A DNA stretch of 64,000 nucleotides from an uncultured Agathobaculum sp. (GCA_934504345.1 CAKSVR010000004.1:1-64000), one strand, 5' to 3'. Shown: positions 47,822 to 56,646, counted from the first letter of the stretch. Translations and numbers: made by a program. The notes: generated by a model from the sequence alone, not told the origin.

Positions 47822-50455
47822 ATGAAAAAGTACGTTTATATGTTCCCGGAGGGCAACGGTAAGATGCGTGAGCTGCTTGGCGGCAAGGGCGCGAATCTGG
47901 CAGAGATGACCGGACTCGGTATGCCTGTGCCGCAGGGCTTTACCATCAGCACTGAGGCCTGCACCCGGTATTATGAGGACGGCAAGACCATCTATCCCGA
48001 CATTCAGGATCAGATCCTGGAGTACCTCGATAAGCTCGAAAAGACCACCGGCAAGACCCTCGGCGATCCCGAGCGCCCGCTGCTCGTATCCGTTCGTTCG
48101 GGTGCGCGCGCATCCATGCCCGGCATGATGGACACCATCCTCAACCTCGGCATGAACGACGAGATCTGCGAGGCTGTTGCCAAGCTGACCAATAACCCGC
48201 GTTTCGCACGCGATTCCTACCGCCGTTTCATCCAGATGTTCTCTGATGTTGTTATGGAGCTGCCCAAGTCCACTTTCGAGCAGTTTATCGATCAGGTTAA
48301 GGACAAAAAGGGCGTCAAGATGGACAATGAGCTCGATGCAGATGATATGTCCGAGCTGATCGTCCTGTTCAAGGATCACTACAAGAAGTCCCTCGGCGAA
48401 GATTTCCCGCAGGACCCGAAGAAGCAGCTGATGGAAGCTGTCCGCGCGGTATTCCGCTCCTGGGACAATCCGCGTGCGAACACCTACCGCCGCATGAACG
48501 ACATCCCGCACAGCTGGGGCACCGCAGTAAACGTCCAGTCGATGGTATTCGGCAACATGGGCGAAACCTCGGGCACCGGCGTAGCCTTCACCCGCAACCC
48601 GGCCACCGGCGAAAAGAAGCTGTACGGCGAGTTCCTGATGAACGCACAGGGCGAGGACGTTGTAGCCGGCATCCGCACGCCGCAGCCGATCTCCGCACTG
48701 GCAGACACCATGCCGGAGGTTTATCAGCAGTTTGTTGACATTTCCAGCCGCCTTGAGAAGCATTACGGCGATATGCAGGATATGGAGTTCACCATCGAGA
48801 ACGGCAAGCTCTATATGCTCCAGACCCGTAACGGCAAGCGCACCGCACAGGCAGCGCTCAAGGTAGCCGTTGATCTGGTAGACGAAGGCGTCTGCACCAA
48901 GGAGCAGGCCGTTATGAAGGTCGAGGCAAAGCAGCTCGATGCACTCCTGCACCCGACGTTCGATCCGGCAGCGCTCAAGGCCGCAACGCCGATCACCACC
49001 GGTCTGCCGGCATCGCCCGGCGCAGCCTGCGGCGCAGTTTACTTCACCGCTGACGCTGCAGCAAAGGCACACAAGGCCGGCATCAAGGCTGTTCTGGTCC
49101 GTCAGGAAACCTCTCCGGAGGACATCGACGGCATGGCTGTTTCCGAGGGCATCATGACCGCACGCGGCGGCATGACCTCGCACGCAGCTGTTGTAGCCCG
49201 CGGCATGGGCACCTGCTGTGTAGCAGGCGTTAACGGCATCAAGGTATCCGAGGAGGATAAGACCCTGACCTTTGCCGACGGCACCGTAGCCCACGAGGGC
49301 GACGTTATTTCGCTCGACGGCTCGACCGGCAACGTATATCTGGGCTCTATCGCAACGCAGGAAGCCGAGCTCACCGGCGATTTCGGCCGCTTCATGGGCT
49401 GGGCCGACGAGATCCGCACCCTGCACGTTCGCACCAACGGCGATACGCCGCGCGATGCAACGCAGGCCCGCAAGTTCGGCGCTGAGGGCATCGGCCTCTG
49501 CCGTACCGAGCATATGTTCTTCGAGCCGGCCCGTATCAAGGCGGTTCGCGAGATGATCATTTCCGACACGCTCGAGCAGCGCAAGGCCGCTCTGGCCAAG
49601 ATCCTGCCGATGCAGCGCGGCGACTTTGAGGCGATCTACCGCGCAATGGGCGGTCTGCCGGTAACCATCCGCCTGCTCGACCCGCCGCTCCACGAGTTCC
49701 TCCCGCACGAGGATGACGAGATCAAGGAGCTGGCCGATGAGATGGGCGTAACCTTTGAGAAGCTCAAGGGCAAGGTCGAGAGCCTGCACGAGTTCAACCC
49801 GATGCTGGGCACCCGCGGCTGCCGTCTGGACGTTCTCTATCCGGAGATCGCAGAGATGCAGACCGAGGCCATCGTTTCCGCAGCCATCAACGTCTGGAAG
49901 GAAGACGGTCTGCACATCACCCCGGAGATCATGGTACCGCTGGTATCCGAGATCAACGAGCTGCGCTTTGTTAAGAAGGTCATCAAGGCCAAGGCTGACG
50001 AGCTGATCGAGCAGTCCGGCCTGAAGATGAAGTATATGGTCGGCACCATGATCGAAACGCCGCGTGCGGCTGTTACCGCCGGTGAGGTTGCCGAGGAGGC
50101 TGAGTTCTTCTCCTTCGGCACCAACGACCTGACCCAGATGACCTACGGCTTCTCCCGTGACGACGTAGGCCGCATTCTGGAAACCTACTTTGAGAAGAAG
50201 ATCCTCGAGTCCGACCCGTTCGCTCGTCTGGATCAGAACGGCGTAGGCCGCCTCATCCGCTTCGCGGTAGCCGAGGGCAAGCGCACCCGTCCGGACATCA
50301 AGCTGGGCATCTGCGGTGAGCACGGCGGCGACCTGTCCTCCGTTGAGTTCTGCCACAACGTTGGCCTGAACTACGTTTCCTGCTCGCCGTTCCGCGTGCC
50401 GATCGCACGTCTGGCAGCAGCGCAGGCTCGCGTTAAGGAGCTTGGTCTGGCATAA
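47822..50455 (+). CDS. ppdK: Pyruvate, phosphate dikinase
   Basis: PPDK interconverts pyruvate + ATP + Pi and phosphoenolpyruvate + AMP + PPi, and in anaerobes replaces or supplements pyruvate kinase. The 877-residue protein has the ATP-grasp N-terminal domain (LGGKGANLAEMTGLGMPVPQ), the catalytic histidine loop GGMTSHAAVVARGMG near residue 455 and the PEP/pyruvate barrel with GTRGCRLDVLYPEI and CGEHGGDL. The ATG at 47822 follows GGAGGAAA; the upstream in-frame MSTRESINRN is less likely because it precedes that site. Confidence 0.96.
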   Translation: MKKYVYMFPEGNGKMRELLGGKGANLAEMTGLGMPVPQGFTISTEACTRYYEDGKTIYPDIQDQILEYLDKLEKTTGKTLGDPERPLLVSVRSGARASMPGMMDTILNLGMNDEICEAVAKLTNNPRFARDSYRRFIQMFSDVVMELPKSTFEQFIDQVKDKKGVKMDNELDADDMSELIVLFKDHYKKSLGEDFPQDPKKQLMEAVRAVFRSWDNPRANTYRRMNDIPHSWGTAVNVQSMVFGNMGETSGTGVAFTRNPATGEKKLYGEFLMNAQGEDVVAGIRTPQPISALADTMPEVYQQFVDISSRLEKHYGDMQDMEFTIENGKLYMLQTRNGKRTAQAALKVAVDLVDEGVCTKEQAVMKVEAKQLDALLHPTFDPAALKAATPITTGLPASPGAACGAVYFTADAAAKAHKAGIKAVLVRQETSPEDIDGMAVSEGIMTARGGMTSHAAVVARGMGTCCVAGVNGIKVSEEDKTLTFADGTVAHEGDVISLDGSTGNVYLGSIATQEAELTGDFGRFMGWADEIRTLHVRTNGDTPRDATQARKFGAEGIGLCRTEHMFFEPARIKAVREMIISDTLEQRKAALAKILPMQRGDFEAIYRAMGGLPVTIRLLDPPLHEFLPHEDDEIKELADEMGVTFEKLKGKVESLHEFNPMLGTRGCRLDVLYPEIAEMQTEAIVSAAINVWKEDGLHITPEIMVPLVSEINELRFVKKVIKAKADELIEQSGLKMKYMVGTMIETPRAAVTAGEVAEEAEFFSFGTNDLTQMTYGFSRDDVGRILETYFEKKILESDPFARLDQNGVGRLIRFAVAEGKRTRPDIKLGICGEHGGDLSSVEFCHNVGLNYVSCSPFRVPIARLAAAQARVKELGLA

Positions 50456-50477
50456 ATAAACCTCCCCTAAATATAGG

Positions 50478-50510
50478 AAAAGGCTTCGGAGCTTAGCTCC
50501 GAAGCCTTTT
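50478..50510. terminator. Terminator after ppdK
   Basis: A 15-bp stem AAAAGGCTTCGGAGC / GCTCCGAAGCCTTTT with a TTA loop lies 22 bases after ppdK. Symmetry and A/T flanks would allow it to act on both strands, including the minus-strand DXS-like gene. Confidence 0.88.
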
Positions 50511-50560
50511 CTGCTGCTTTGAAAACGGTGTAAGAGGTTTGCAAACGTTGTAAGAGAAAC

Positions 50561-50684
50561 GTAGGGCGGGCTGCCCTCAGCCCGCCGCGTAAATCATTTG
50601 CATATCGTAACAAACGGCGGGGCACTCCAGAGTGGCTTCTCTTGCCCTTCGGGCAATTCACCTTCTGAGGGCAGCCCGCCCTAC
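50561..50684. mobile_element. 124-bp MITE-like element with perfect 20-bp terminal inverted repeats
   Basis: GTAGGGCGGGCTGCCCTCAG (50561-50580) is the exact reverse complement of 50665-50684. The 84-bp interior holds no ORF of note but has a CTTGCCC-TTC-GGGCAA hairpin. No target-site duplication is obvious. The ends contain a secondary GGCGGGCTG/CAGCCCGCC inversion. Confidence 0.7.
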
Positions 50685-50720
50685 AAAAATCGTTATCGAA
50701 TCGCAAATGAGAAAGAAATC

Positions 50721-52475
50721 TTAAAGAATCTTCGTTACATCCTCCGCGATCTGCTCTGCGGTGAGGTGATTCTCCTCCAGTACCTCGTTGACGTCATAGC
50801 GGTCGAGAAACTCCTTTTTCAGGCCGAAGTTCAGCACCTTAACGTCGGAATCACCGTAGAACCGCGCGATCTTCTCGCCGAAGCCGCCGTCGAGCACGCC
50901 GTCCTCGAGGGTGATGACAACATCGTGGTCAGCCTTGAGGCTTTCCAGCAGGTCAGCATCCACGCCGGTGATATAATACGGGTTGATAAGGGTGGGATGC
51001 ACACCGGTCTTTTTCCGGATGAGCGCTGCGGCCTGTTCACCGAGCGGGTAGAACGAGCCCAGACCGATGACAGCGACCTTTGCGCCCTTTTCCTTGACCT
51101 CGTAGGTGTTCAGTCTGCCGAAGTCCTTGGTGACAGCCTTGCCGTCGGAAACGAGCGGGCCGCCCGGCATACGGATAACGACCGGATGCTCGTTCTGCTC
51201 GATGCTCCAGTCGAGCATCGCCAGATATTCCTCCTTGGTGGTCGGTGCGAGGTAAACGAGGTTGGGGATGTTCGCCAGCATGGGGATGTCGTACAGGCCG
51301 AGGTGGGTCACATCGTTCATGCCGTAAACCGAGCCCCATGCAACGATGATGGTCGCCGCATTGTTGTTGATGCACAGATCCTGCGAGATCTGGTCGTAGG
51401 CGCGCTGAATGAACGTGCTGTACACGCCGTAGACCGGCTTGCCGCCGTTCGCCGCAATGCCGGAGGCCAGCGCGACTGCGTTCTCCTCGGCGATGCCGAC
51501 ATCGATGAACTGCTTCCCGGCCTTTTTACGCATCTCCTCGGTAAAACCGAGCACAGTCGGCGTGCCGGAGGTGATCATGCACACGGACGGGTCAGCCTGC
51601 ATCTTCTTCAGCATAAAGTCGAGCGTGATGCTCTCGAAGCACTCGCCGCTCATATCCATCAGCGGTTCGCCGGTTTCCGGATGGAACGGGCCGCAGTAGT
51701 GCCATTCCTCCCTGTGCTGCTCGGCAGGCGCATAGCCCTTGCCTTTCTGGGTGACGATGTGGACAACGACCGGCTTTTTGGTGTCCTTGACGGCCTTGAA
51801 CGCCTCAATGAGCGAAGCAACATCGTTGCCGTCGGCCACAAAGCGGTAATCCAGACCCATCGCACGGAACAGGTTGCACGCGGCCTTGCCGTTCGTTTCG
51901 CGCAGCAGGCGCAGATTCTGATACAGGCCGCCGTGGTTCTCAGCGATGGACATATCATTGTCATTGACAAGGATGATGAGGTTGCCGTCCAGCTCGGCCG
52001 CATAGTCGAGCGCTTCGAGCGCTTCGCCGCCGCTGAGCGAACCGTCGCCGATGATGGCTACCACATTGCCGTCCTCGCCTTTGAGGTCGCGGCCTTTCGC
52101 CAGACCGCACGCAAGGCTCACCGAGGTGGATGTGTGGCCGATGGTGAAGTGGTCGTGCTCGCTCTCGTGCGGGTTGCTGTAACCGGAAACGTCGTCGTAG
52201 TGCTCCTCGTACAGGAAGGCATCCTTACGTCCGGTCAGCATCTTGTGCGGATAGGACTGGTGGGAAACGTCGAACACGAACTTGTCTTTCGGGGATTCAA
52301 AAACGCAGTGCAGCGCAATGGTGGCCTCCACCATGCCGAAGTTCGGGCCGAAATGGCCGCCGTGACGGCTCAGCTTGGTCAGCAGCGCCTCGCGCATCTC
52401 GTCTGCAAGGACGTGCAACTGCTCGATGTTCAGCTTTTTCACATCAGCAGGGCCGTTGATGTTCTCAATATACAT
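50721..52475 (-). CDS. DXS-like thiamine-diphosphate enzyme (divergent 1-deoxyxylulose-5-phosphate synthase)
   Basis: A 584-residue transketolase-fold enzyme related to Dxs, which makes DXP from pyruvate and glyceraldehyde 3-phosphate. It has HFGPNFGMVEATIALH, DVSHQSYPHKMLTGR, the ThDP motif GDGSLSGGEALEAL...NDNDMS, DVGIAEENA and STFIQRAYDQ. The Dxs DRAG-LVG-DG block is replaced by IVAWGSVYGMNDVTH and the usual RYPRG by RMPGG. It is about 40 residues shorter than classical Dxs. This subtype is common in Firmicutes; its exact reaction is uncertain. GAGGAAAA precedes the ATG. Confidence 0.75.
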   Translation of the reverse strand: MYIENINGPADVKKLNIEQLHVLADEMREALLTKLSRHGGHFGPNFGMVEATIALHCVFESPKDKFVFDVSHQSYPHKMLTGRKDAFLYEEHYDDVSGYSNPHESEHDHFTIGHTSTSVSLACGLAKGRDLKGEDGNVVAIIGDGSLSGGEALEALDYAAELDGNLIILVNDNDMSIAENHGGLYQNLRLLRETNGKAACNLFRAMGLDYRFVADGNDVASLIEAFKAVKDTKKPVVVHIVTQKGKGYAPAEQHREEWHYCGPFHPETGEPLMDMSGECFESITLDFMLKKMQADPSVCMITSGTPTVLGFTEEMRKKAGKQFIDVGIAEENAVALASGIAANGGKPVYGVYSTFIQRAYDQISQDLCINNNAATIIVAWGSVYGMNDVTHLGLYDIPMLANIPNLVYLAPTTKEEYLAMLDWSIEQNEHPVVIRMPGGPLVSDGKAVTKDFGRLNTYEVKEKGAKVAVIGLGSFYPLGEQAAALIRKKTGVHPTLINPYYITGVDADLLESLKADHDVVITLEDGVLDGGFGEKIARFYGDSDVKVLNFGLKKEFLDRYDVNEVLEENHLTAEQIAEDVTKIL

Positions 52476-52557
52476 GGTTTTCCTCCTGAATTTTTTTCTA
52501 AGGCTACTCTATCACTTGGAGTATGCTCTAAGTCAAGCGCTTTTGCGAAAAAATACG

Positions 52558-52592
52558 CAAAAAAATAAGAGCACCTTTCACAAGGTGCTCTT
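52558..52592 (-). terminator. Terminator of the zinc-ribbon/histidine kinase unit
   Basis: On the minus strand TAAGAGCACCTTG-TGA-AAGGTGCTCTTA runs into TTTTTTT. It lies just after the stop of the zinc-ribbon gene and before the DXS-like gene. Confidence 0.88.
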
Positions 52593-52598
52593 ACGCGC

Positions 52599-53060
52599 TC
52601 ACAGAGCGGCTGAGAACACTTCTCCGCCGACCGTCCAGTAAACCGTGCCGTCCTGCACATACAGATTCTCGGCGCTGCGCTTGCAGCCTGCATGGAGAAA
52701 ATCCGCCGTGCCGTCGGTGTTCAGCCGATAGAGATTGTAGCCGAAATCCTCGGCATTGCGGTAACGCGCGGTGTGCCCGAACACGAAACCGACCATCGTG
52801 CCATCGTCAAGGGCGGCATAGTTGGTGAAGTCAAAGCCCGCATACGGTGTCGCGCCGAGCTCGGACTGCTTCATCAGCGCCCGTTCACGCTGGTAGGCAG
52901 GGGATTCGAGGTAGGCCATGCTGTTGGGATACAGCATCGTATACGAGGGATATTTTTTGCCGGAGGCGGCTTTCCGGCCGATCTCTCCGACCTTTGTGCC
53001 GCAGCTCATGCAGAATTTCGCGCCGTCCGGCAGTTCTGTGCCGCAGTTCATGCAAAACAT
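52599..53060 (-). CDS. Zinc-ribbon domain protein of unknown function
   Basis: A 153-residue protein that begins with a zinc ribbon (CMNCGTELPDGAKFCMSCG: two CxxC pairs at residues 3-20), then a linker, then a domain with YAALDDGTMVGFVFGHTARY, RLNTDGTADFL and NLYVQDGTVYWTVGG that looks like a small beta-structure repeat. I do not recognise the second domain. A purine-rich site precedes the ATG at 53060. It follows the sensor kinase on the same strand after 58 bases. Confidence 0.7.
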   Translation of the reverse strand: MFCMNCGTELPDGAKFCMSCGTKVGEIGRKAASGKKYPSYTMLYPNSMAYLESPAYQRERALMKQSELGATPYAGFDFTNYAALDDGTMVGFVFGHTARYRNAEDFGYNLYRLNTDGTADFLHAGCKRSAENLYVQDGTVYWTVGGEVFSAAL

Positions 53061-53118
53061 AGTCGATCGCTCCTTTTCCTATAAGTATATCGAGCGGGAG
53101 CGGGCTTGTCAATTCGGG

Positions 53119-54387
53119 TCAGTCCGCGATGTCCTGAAGCAGCACAGAGAGGGTAAAGACCTGTTCCTCCCAGTGCCAGGTCAGCATACCGTGCGCCTGT
53201 TCGGCGGTCTGCCGCATGGATTTGATGCCGTAGCCGTGCGCGGCGGCATCGGCCTTGGTGGTGAGCAGGGCATCGCCGATGGCCTTGACGGGCCGGTCGG
53301 CGGCGTTGGTGACGATGAGCGACACCATGCGGCCTTTCTGGCCAATCTGCACCTTGATGAACGGCTTTGCGCTGTGCGCGCAGGCTTCGACGGCGTTGTC
53401 GAGCGCACCGGCCAGAATGAATGCGAGCTGCGGCTGCTCGATGTGCTCCAGCTCAAGCAGAGCGATGTGGAGGTCAAACGGGATCTCGGGGTGCTCGGCC
53501 ATCTTCGCGGACAAAACGGCATCGATGAACGGCATACCGTTGTCGATCATTTTAGAGGGCTGAAGTTTTTCCTGAAATTTTGCAATGTATTGGGACAGCT
53601 TTTCCATCTCGCCGACCTCGATGTAGCTGCGGACATTGAGCAGAATGTTTTTCAGATCGTGTCGCTGCACCGCGACCTGCCGGTTGGCCTCGTAGAGGGC
53701 GGTATAGTGCTGTACCTGATCCTGCTGCATCTCGCGGAGGTGGGCAAGCTGCATCCGCTCACGCTGCACGCGCAGCTGGTCGTTCCAGAGATATAGACAG
53801 CCTGCAATCGCGGCAATCAGCAGCGCACAAAGGATAAGGGCAGGAACAAGATAAGCGGTGTCAGTGAACGTAACGACCAACTCGATTACGCTATAAACCA
53901 GCACCATGATCAGGAACAGGATAAATGCAGTCATTTGGGGACGATGCTTTTTGAAAAATTTCATAAGCTGTAAGGCGATAAAAAGATAAAGCGCCTCAAA
54001 AACCGAACCGCCAACTGCAATCAAAGCGAAATAGACGGTGGTGTCGGCCTGCACCATGCCGATAGGGGTGAACATACGCGCGATTAAAAAGCTGGTGCCC
54101 TCGGCAATTACCGCAATAACATAAATCGAAAAAGAAATAAAGAAACGGTAAAGCCAAGGTTCACGATAGCAGAAAGTGAACAGAAAGATAGCCGCGATAG
54201 ATGTCAGAGAGTTGATGATAAGGTTATAGGATACCTCTGTTTGCAGTGTGATGAGCAATCCGGAAAAAAGCGCAAGCAGAAGCATCACGGGTGATGGAAT
54301 ATTTTTTCGTTGCAGAACTCTGTCTAAACAAAGCCATTCGATGATATTCGGGACGAACGCAGAAATTGCATAACCTAAAGTCTGCAT
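53119..54387 (-). CDS. GHKL-type sensor histidine kinase (AgrC-like architecture)
   Basis: A 422-residue protein with about six transmembrane helices (residues 1-205), a coiled-coil linker, and a GHKL kinase core: RHDLKNILLNV with the phosphorylatable His, N-box ALDNAVEAC and G-box AHGYGIKSM. This architecture is shared with AgrC-type peptide sensors. No response regulator or peptide gene is adjacent, so the partner must be elsewhere. The ATG at 54387 has GGAG eight bases upstream; a TTG two codons earlier is too close to it. Confidence 0.85.
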   Translation of the reverse strand: MQTLGYAISAFVPNIIEWLCLDRVLQRKNIPSPVMLLLALFSGLLITLQTEVSYNLIINSLTSIAAIFLFTFCYREPWLYRFFISFSIYVIAVIAEGTSFLIARMFTPIGMVQADTTVYFALIAVGGSVFEALYLFIALQLMKFFKKHRPQMTAFILFLIMVLVYSVIELVVTFTDTAYLVPALILCALLIAAIAGCLYLWNDQLRVQRERMQLAHLREMQQDQVQHYTALYEANRQVAVQRHDLKNILLNVRSYIEVGEMEKLSQYIAKFQEKLQPSKMIDNGMPFIDAVLSAKMAEHPEIPFDLHIALLELEHIEQPQLAFILAGALDNAVEACAHSAKPFIKVQIGQKGRMVSLIVTNAADRPVKAIGDALLTTKADAAAHGYGIKSMRQTAEQAHGMLTWHWEEQVFTLSVLLQDIAD

Positions 54388-54515
54388 GAACAAATCTCCT
54401 TTATATGGGTATCAATCCCATTATACCGTGCAGGAGAGGGTTTCCAATAGACACTTTTGCACGGAAAGCCGACACTTTTGCATCTGCCGCAGGTGCAATC
54501 CACTGAATACAAGAA

Positions 54516-54546
54516 AAAACCGTCTTTTCAAAGAAAAGACGGTTTT
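54516..54546 (-). terminator. Terminator of the tRNA-Gln gene
   Basis: On the minus strand AAAACCGTCTTTTC-TTT-GAAAAGACGGTTTT continues into TTC. It starts four bases after the tRNA 3' end. Confidence 0.88.
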
Positions 54547-54549
54547 CAG

Positions 54550-54623
54550 TGGCAGCCGAAGAAGGATTCGAACCCTCACAAACAGAGTCAGAGTCTGTCG
54601 TGCTACCTTTACACAATTCGGCT
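54550..54623 (-). tRNA. tRNA-Gln (anticodon CTG)
   Basis: The 74-nt cloverleaf has acceptor stem AGCCGAA / TTCGGCT, discriminator G and an encoded CCA. The D arm contains GGTAGCAC. The anticodon stem is ACAGA / TCTGT with loop CTCTGAC, giving anticodon CTG (reads CAG). The T arm is GAGGG-TTCGAAT-CCTTC with one G-T pair. It has its own promoter and terminator. Confidence 0.95.
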
Positions 54624-54675
54624 ATTTATTAAGTTTTGCTGTCGTTTTTGATGTCTTATCGCTGACGACTTGTTT

Positions 54676-54704
54676 AGTATATATCAGAAACCCGATTTCG
54701 TCAA
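54676..54704 (-). promoter_or_regulatory. Promoter of the tRNA-Gln gene
   Basis: On the minus strand TTGACG (54699-54704) and TATACT (54676-54681) have 17-base spacing, about 50 bases upstream of the tRNA 5' end. Confidence 0.85.
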
Positions 54705-54758
54705 CCCTTTTTTTAAAATTTTTTGAAAAAACTTTTCGAGGAGGAAAACCGCCGGTTT

Positions 54759-55466
54759 TCACGGCGGCCGTCCCTCGCGCTCGAGTGCCTCACGGAGCTT
54801 CTCTAAGGCCCGTTTTTCGATGCGCGAAACATAGCTGCGGGAGATGCCGAGCTGTGCTGCGATCTCGCGCTGCGGCAGGGGAGCGGCCAGCCCGATGCCG
54901 TACCGCAGCCGGATGATCTCGCGCTCACGCGGCGACAGACAGCCCGCCAGCGCGCGGTGCATCGCGTGGTAGCGGTCCTGTTCCTCGACGGCGGTCAGGC
55001 CGCTGTCCTCGCAGCTGATGACATCCTGAAGCGCCAGCGCGTTGCCGTCGCCGTCGCTCTCCAGCGTGTCCGACAGCGACAGCTCGCCCGCACTCTTGCG
55101 CTTCTGCCGGAAATACATCAGCAGCTCGTTCTGGATGCACTTGGAGGCGTAGGTCGCCAGCCGGATATTCCGGTCGGCCTTGAACGTGTTCACTGCCTTG
55201 ATGAGCCCGATCGTCCCGATGGAGAGCAGGTCGTCCTGCTCGGCGCTGGCGGCGTAATACTTCTTTACAATGTGTGCCACCAGCCGCAGATTGTGCTCGA
55301 TCAGCTTCTCGCGGGCTTTTTCGTCGCCGTCCTGCTGCATCCGGCGCAGCAGCGCGGCCTCCTCATCGGGCGTGAGCGGCTTGGGAAACGACCCGTCCGC
55401 GCCCTGTACGCGCAGCACAAAGAAGAAAAACGCGCCGCCGAGCGCAAATAACGCAGGAAACAGCAT
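54759..55466 (-). CDS. sigK: RNA polymerase sporulation sigma factor sigma-K
   Basis: SigK drives late mother-cell gene expression in sporulation. The 235-residue protein begins with a hydrophobic segment (LFPALFALGGAFFFFVLRV) like the membrane pro-sequence, then FPKPLTPDEEAALLRRM. Region 2 is KLIEHNLRLVAHIVKKYYAA and DDLLSIGTIGLIKAVNTFKA; region 4 ends REIAAQLGISRSYVSRIEKR. The gene is uninterrupted, with no skin-type insertion. The ATG at 55466 follows GAGGTG; a GTG three codons earlier overlaps that site. Confidence 0.88.
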   Translation of the reverse strand: MLFPALFALGGAFFFFVLRVQGADGSFPKPLTPDEEAALLRRMQQDGDEKAREKLIEHNLRLVAHIVKKYYAASAEQDDLLSIGTIGLIKAVNTFKADRNIRLATYASKCIQNELLMYFRQKRKSAGELSLSDTLESDGDGNALALQDVISCEDSGLTAVEEQDRYHAMHRALAGCLSPREREIIRLRYGIGLAAPLPQREIAAQLGISRSYVSRIEKRALEKLREALEREGRPP

Positions 55467-55543
55467 GGAGAGCACCTCATTTCAGTAGAATAGTCCCATT
55501 TTATTCTTCTGCCGCGCGGAATAGCACAGACAAAATATAGGGC

Positions 55544-55572
55544 TTGTAATTTGACAGGAAATCCAGTATAAT
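55544..55572 (+). promoter_or_regulatory. Promoter of the yajC-scf unit
   Basis: TTGTAA (55544-55549) and TATAAT (55567-55572) have 17-base spacing, 42 bases before the yajC ATG. A TTGACA inside the spacer is too close to the -10 to serve. Confidence 0.7.
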
Positions 55573-55613
55573 ATAGTGAGTATTTACAGCAAAATGCATA
55601 GGGAGGTGTAACC

Positions 55614-55967
55614 ATGGTTATGGCATTGGACAAAATGCCGGCTCTGTCGGATTACGGCACAATCATCGCGCAGTTTCTGCCGTTTGTAGTGCTGATCGTC
55701 GTATTCTACTTTTTCCTGATCCGTCCGCAGCGCAAGCGCGACAAGCAGGAGCGTGATATGCGTAACTCCATCGAGATCGGTGACGAGATCTCCACCATCG
55801 GTGGTTTCATTGGCCGCGTTGTCAGCATCAAGGACGACGTTCTGGTCATCGAGTCTTCGAGCGACCGCACGAAGCTCAAGATCTACCGCTGGGCTATCCG
55901 CGGTAAGGAGGCTCCGGCGACCGAATCGGTCGAGGCGCCCAAGGAAGCAAAGAAGGACGCAAAGTAA
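55614..55967 (+). CDS. yajC: Preprotein translocase subunit YajC
   Basis: YajC is an accessory of the SecDF-YidC export complex. The 117-residue protein has one transmembrane helix (FLPFVVLIVVFYFFLIRPQ) followed by KRDKQERDMRNSIEIGDEI, STIGGFIGRVVSIKDDVLVI and a charged tail. GGGAGG precedes the first ATG. It leads a run of small genes ending with the SCIFF system. Confidence 0.93.
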   Translation: MVMALDKMPALSDYGTIIAQFLPFVVLIVVFYFFLIRPQRKRDKQERDMRNSIEIGDEISTIGGFIGRVVSIKDDVLVIESSSDRTKLKIYRWAIRGKEAPATESVEAPKEAKKDAK

Positions 55968-56025
55968 TAACCCCATTTCTTGCCGAATACCATGATACAG
56001 ATCAAGTTCGGCGGGAGGCTATGAA

Positions 56026-56442
56026 ATGATGAGAAAAACCACTGAGGGTCAGTCGCCGGCTGGCATTCTGCTGCCGTCGGTGCTCACCGGATTGCTTACG
56101 ACCCTGCTGCTCATGCTGATCGGCGCGGTGCTCGTTTACCGCGGCGCACTGGCAGAGGGAGCGACCGCGCCCTGTGCGCTGGTGTTCCTTGCAGCCGGCA
56201 GTGCGCTGGCCGCACTGATCGCTGCAAAGCGTGCGGAGGCGAACCAGTTTTACTGGTCGCTCGGCGCGGGATCTGCGGTTTTTCTGGTCCTGCTGATCGC
56301 TGCGGTACTGCCGCTCGGTCAGCCCATCCACGTTGTACGCACGGTGGTCAGCCTGCTCTGCACACTGATCGCCTCGGCACTGGGCGGCTTCGTCGGTGCC
56401 AATATGCGGAAAAAGAAGCGATACAGTCACATCAAAAAATAG
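56026..56442 (+). CDS. TIGR04086-type four-helix membrane protein
   Basis: A 138-residue protein with four hydrophobic helices (GLLTTLLLMLIGAVLVY, CALVFLAAGSALAALIA, AVFLVLLIAAVLPLG, LCTLIASALGGFVGA) and a basic C-terminus. The pattern and its position between yajC and the SCIFF peptide match the uncharacterised TIGR04086/YrzE-like family. CGGGAGG precedes the ATG. Function unknown. Confidence 0.75.
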   Translation: MMRKTTEGQSPAGILLPSVLTGLLTTLLLMLIGAVLVYRGALAEGATAPCALVFLAAGSALAALIAAKRAEANQFYWSLGAGSAVFLVLLIAAVLPLGQPIHVVRTVVSLLCTLIASALGGFVGANMRKKKRYSHIKK

Positions 56443-56454
56443 GAGGGAAATCAC

Positions 56455-56598
56455 ATGAAGCATATTTCTACCCTGACTTCTGCTACCCTGAAGCAGACCG
56501 CTGCACACGGCGGCTGCGGCGAGTGCCAGACTTCCTGCCAGTCTGCCTGCAAGACCTCTTGCACCGTAGCAAACCAGAAGTGCGAGCACGCGAAGTAA
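56455..56598 (+). CDS. scfA: SCIFF (six-cysteine) ribosomally made peptide precursor
   Basis: A 47-residue peptide with a 20-residue leader (MKHISTLTSATLKQTAAHGG) and a core with six cysteines at positions 21, 24, 28, 32, 36 and 43 in the pattern CGECQTSCQSACKTSCT. This is the SCIFF family, almost universal in Clostridia, in which the maturase makes Cys-Thr thioether bridges. The peptide's biological role is not established. AGGAGGG precedes the ATG, and scfB follows after 72 bases. Confidence 0.96.
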   Translation: MKHISTLTSATLKQTAAHGGCGECQTSCQSACKTSCTVANQKCEHAK

Positions 56599-56620
56599 AT
56601 CGCTGCTGAAAAGGCAAAAG

Positions 56621-56646
56621 CAAGGCGCGCCTCAGGGTGCGCCTTG
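56621..56646 (+). promoter_or_regulatory. Hairpin between scfA and scfB
   Basis: CAAGGCGCGC and GCGCCTTG with an inner CTCAGGGT form a GC-rich hairpin followed by only TTCCTG. It may act as a partial terminator or mRNA stabiliser that raises peptide over maturase expression. Confidence 0.55.

Noticed and set aside
47750..50356. 868-codon minus-strand open frame opposite ppdK
   Set aside because: It mirrors ppdK codon structure, begins without a binding site and gives a composition typical of antisense translation. ppdK on the plus strand is unambiguous.
54759..55466. Possible skin-type interruption of sigK linked to the phage cassette
   Set aside because: sigK is a single intact frame with all regions present, and the phage cassette is more than 13 kb away, so no rearrangement is implied.
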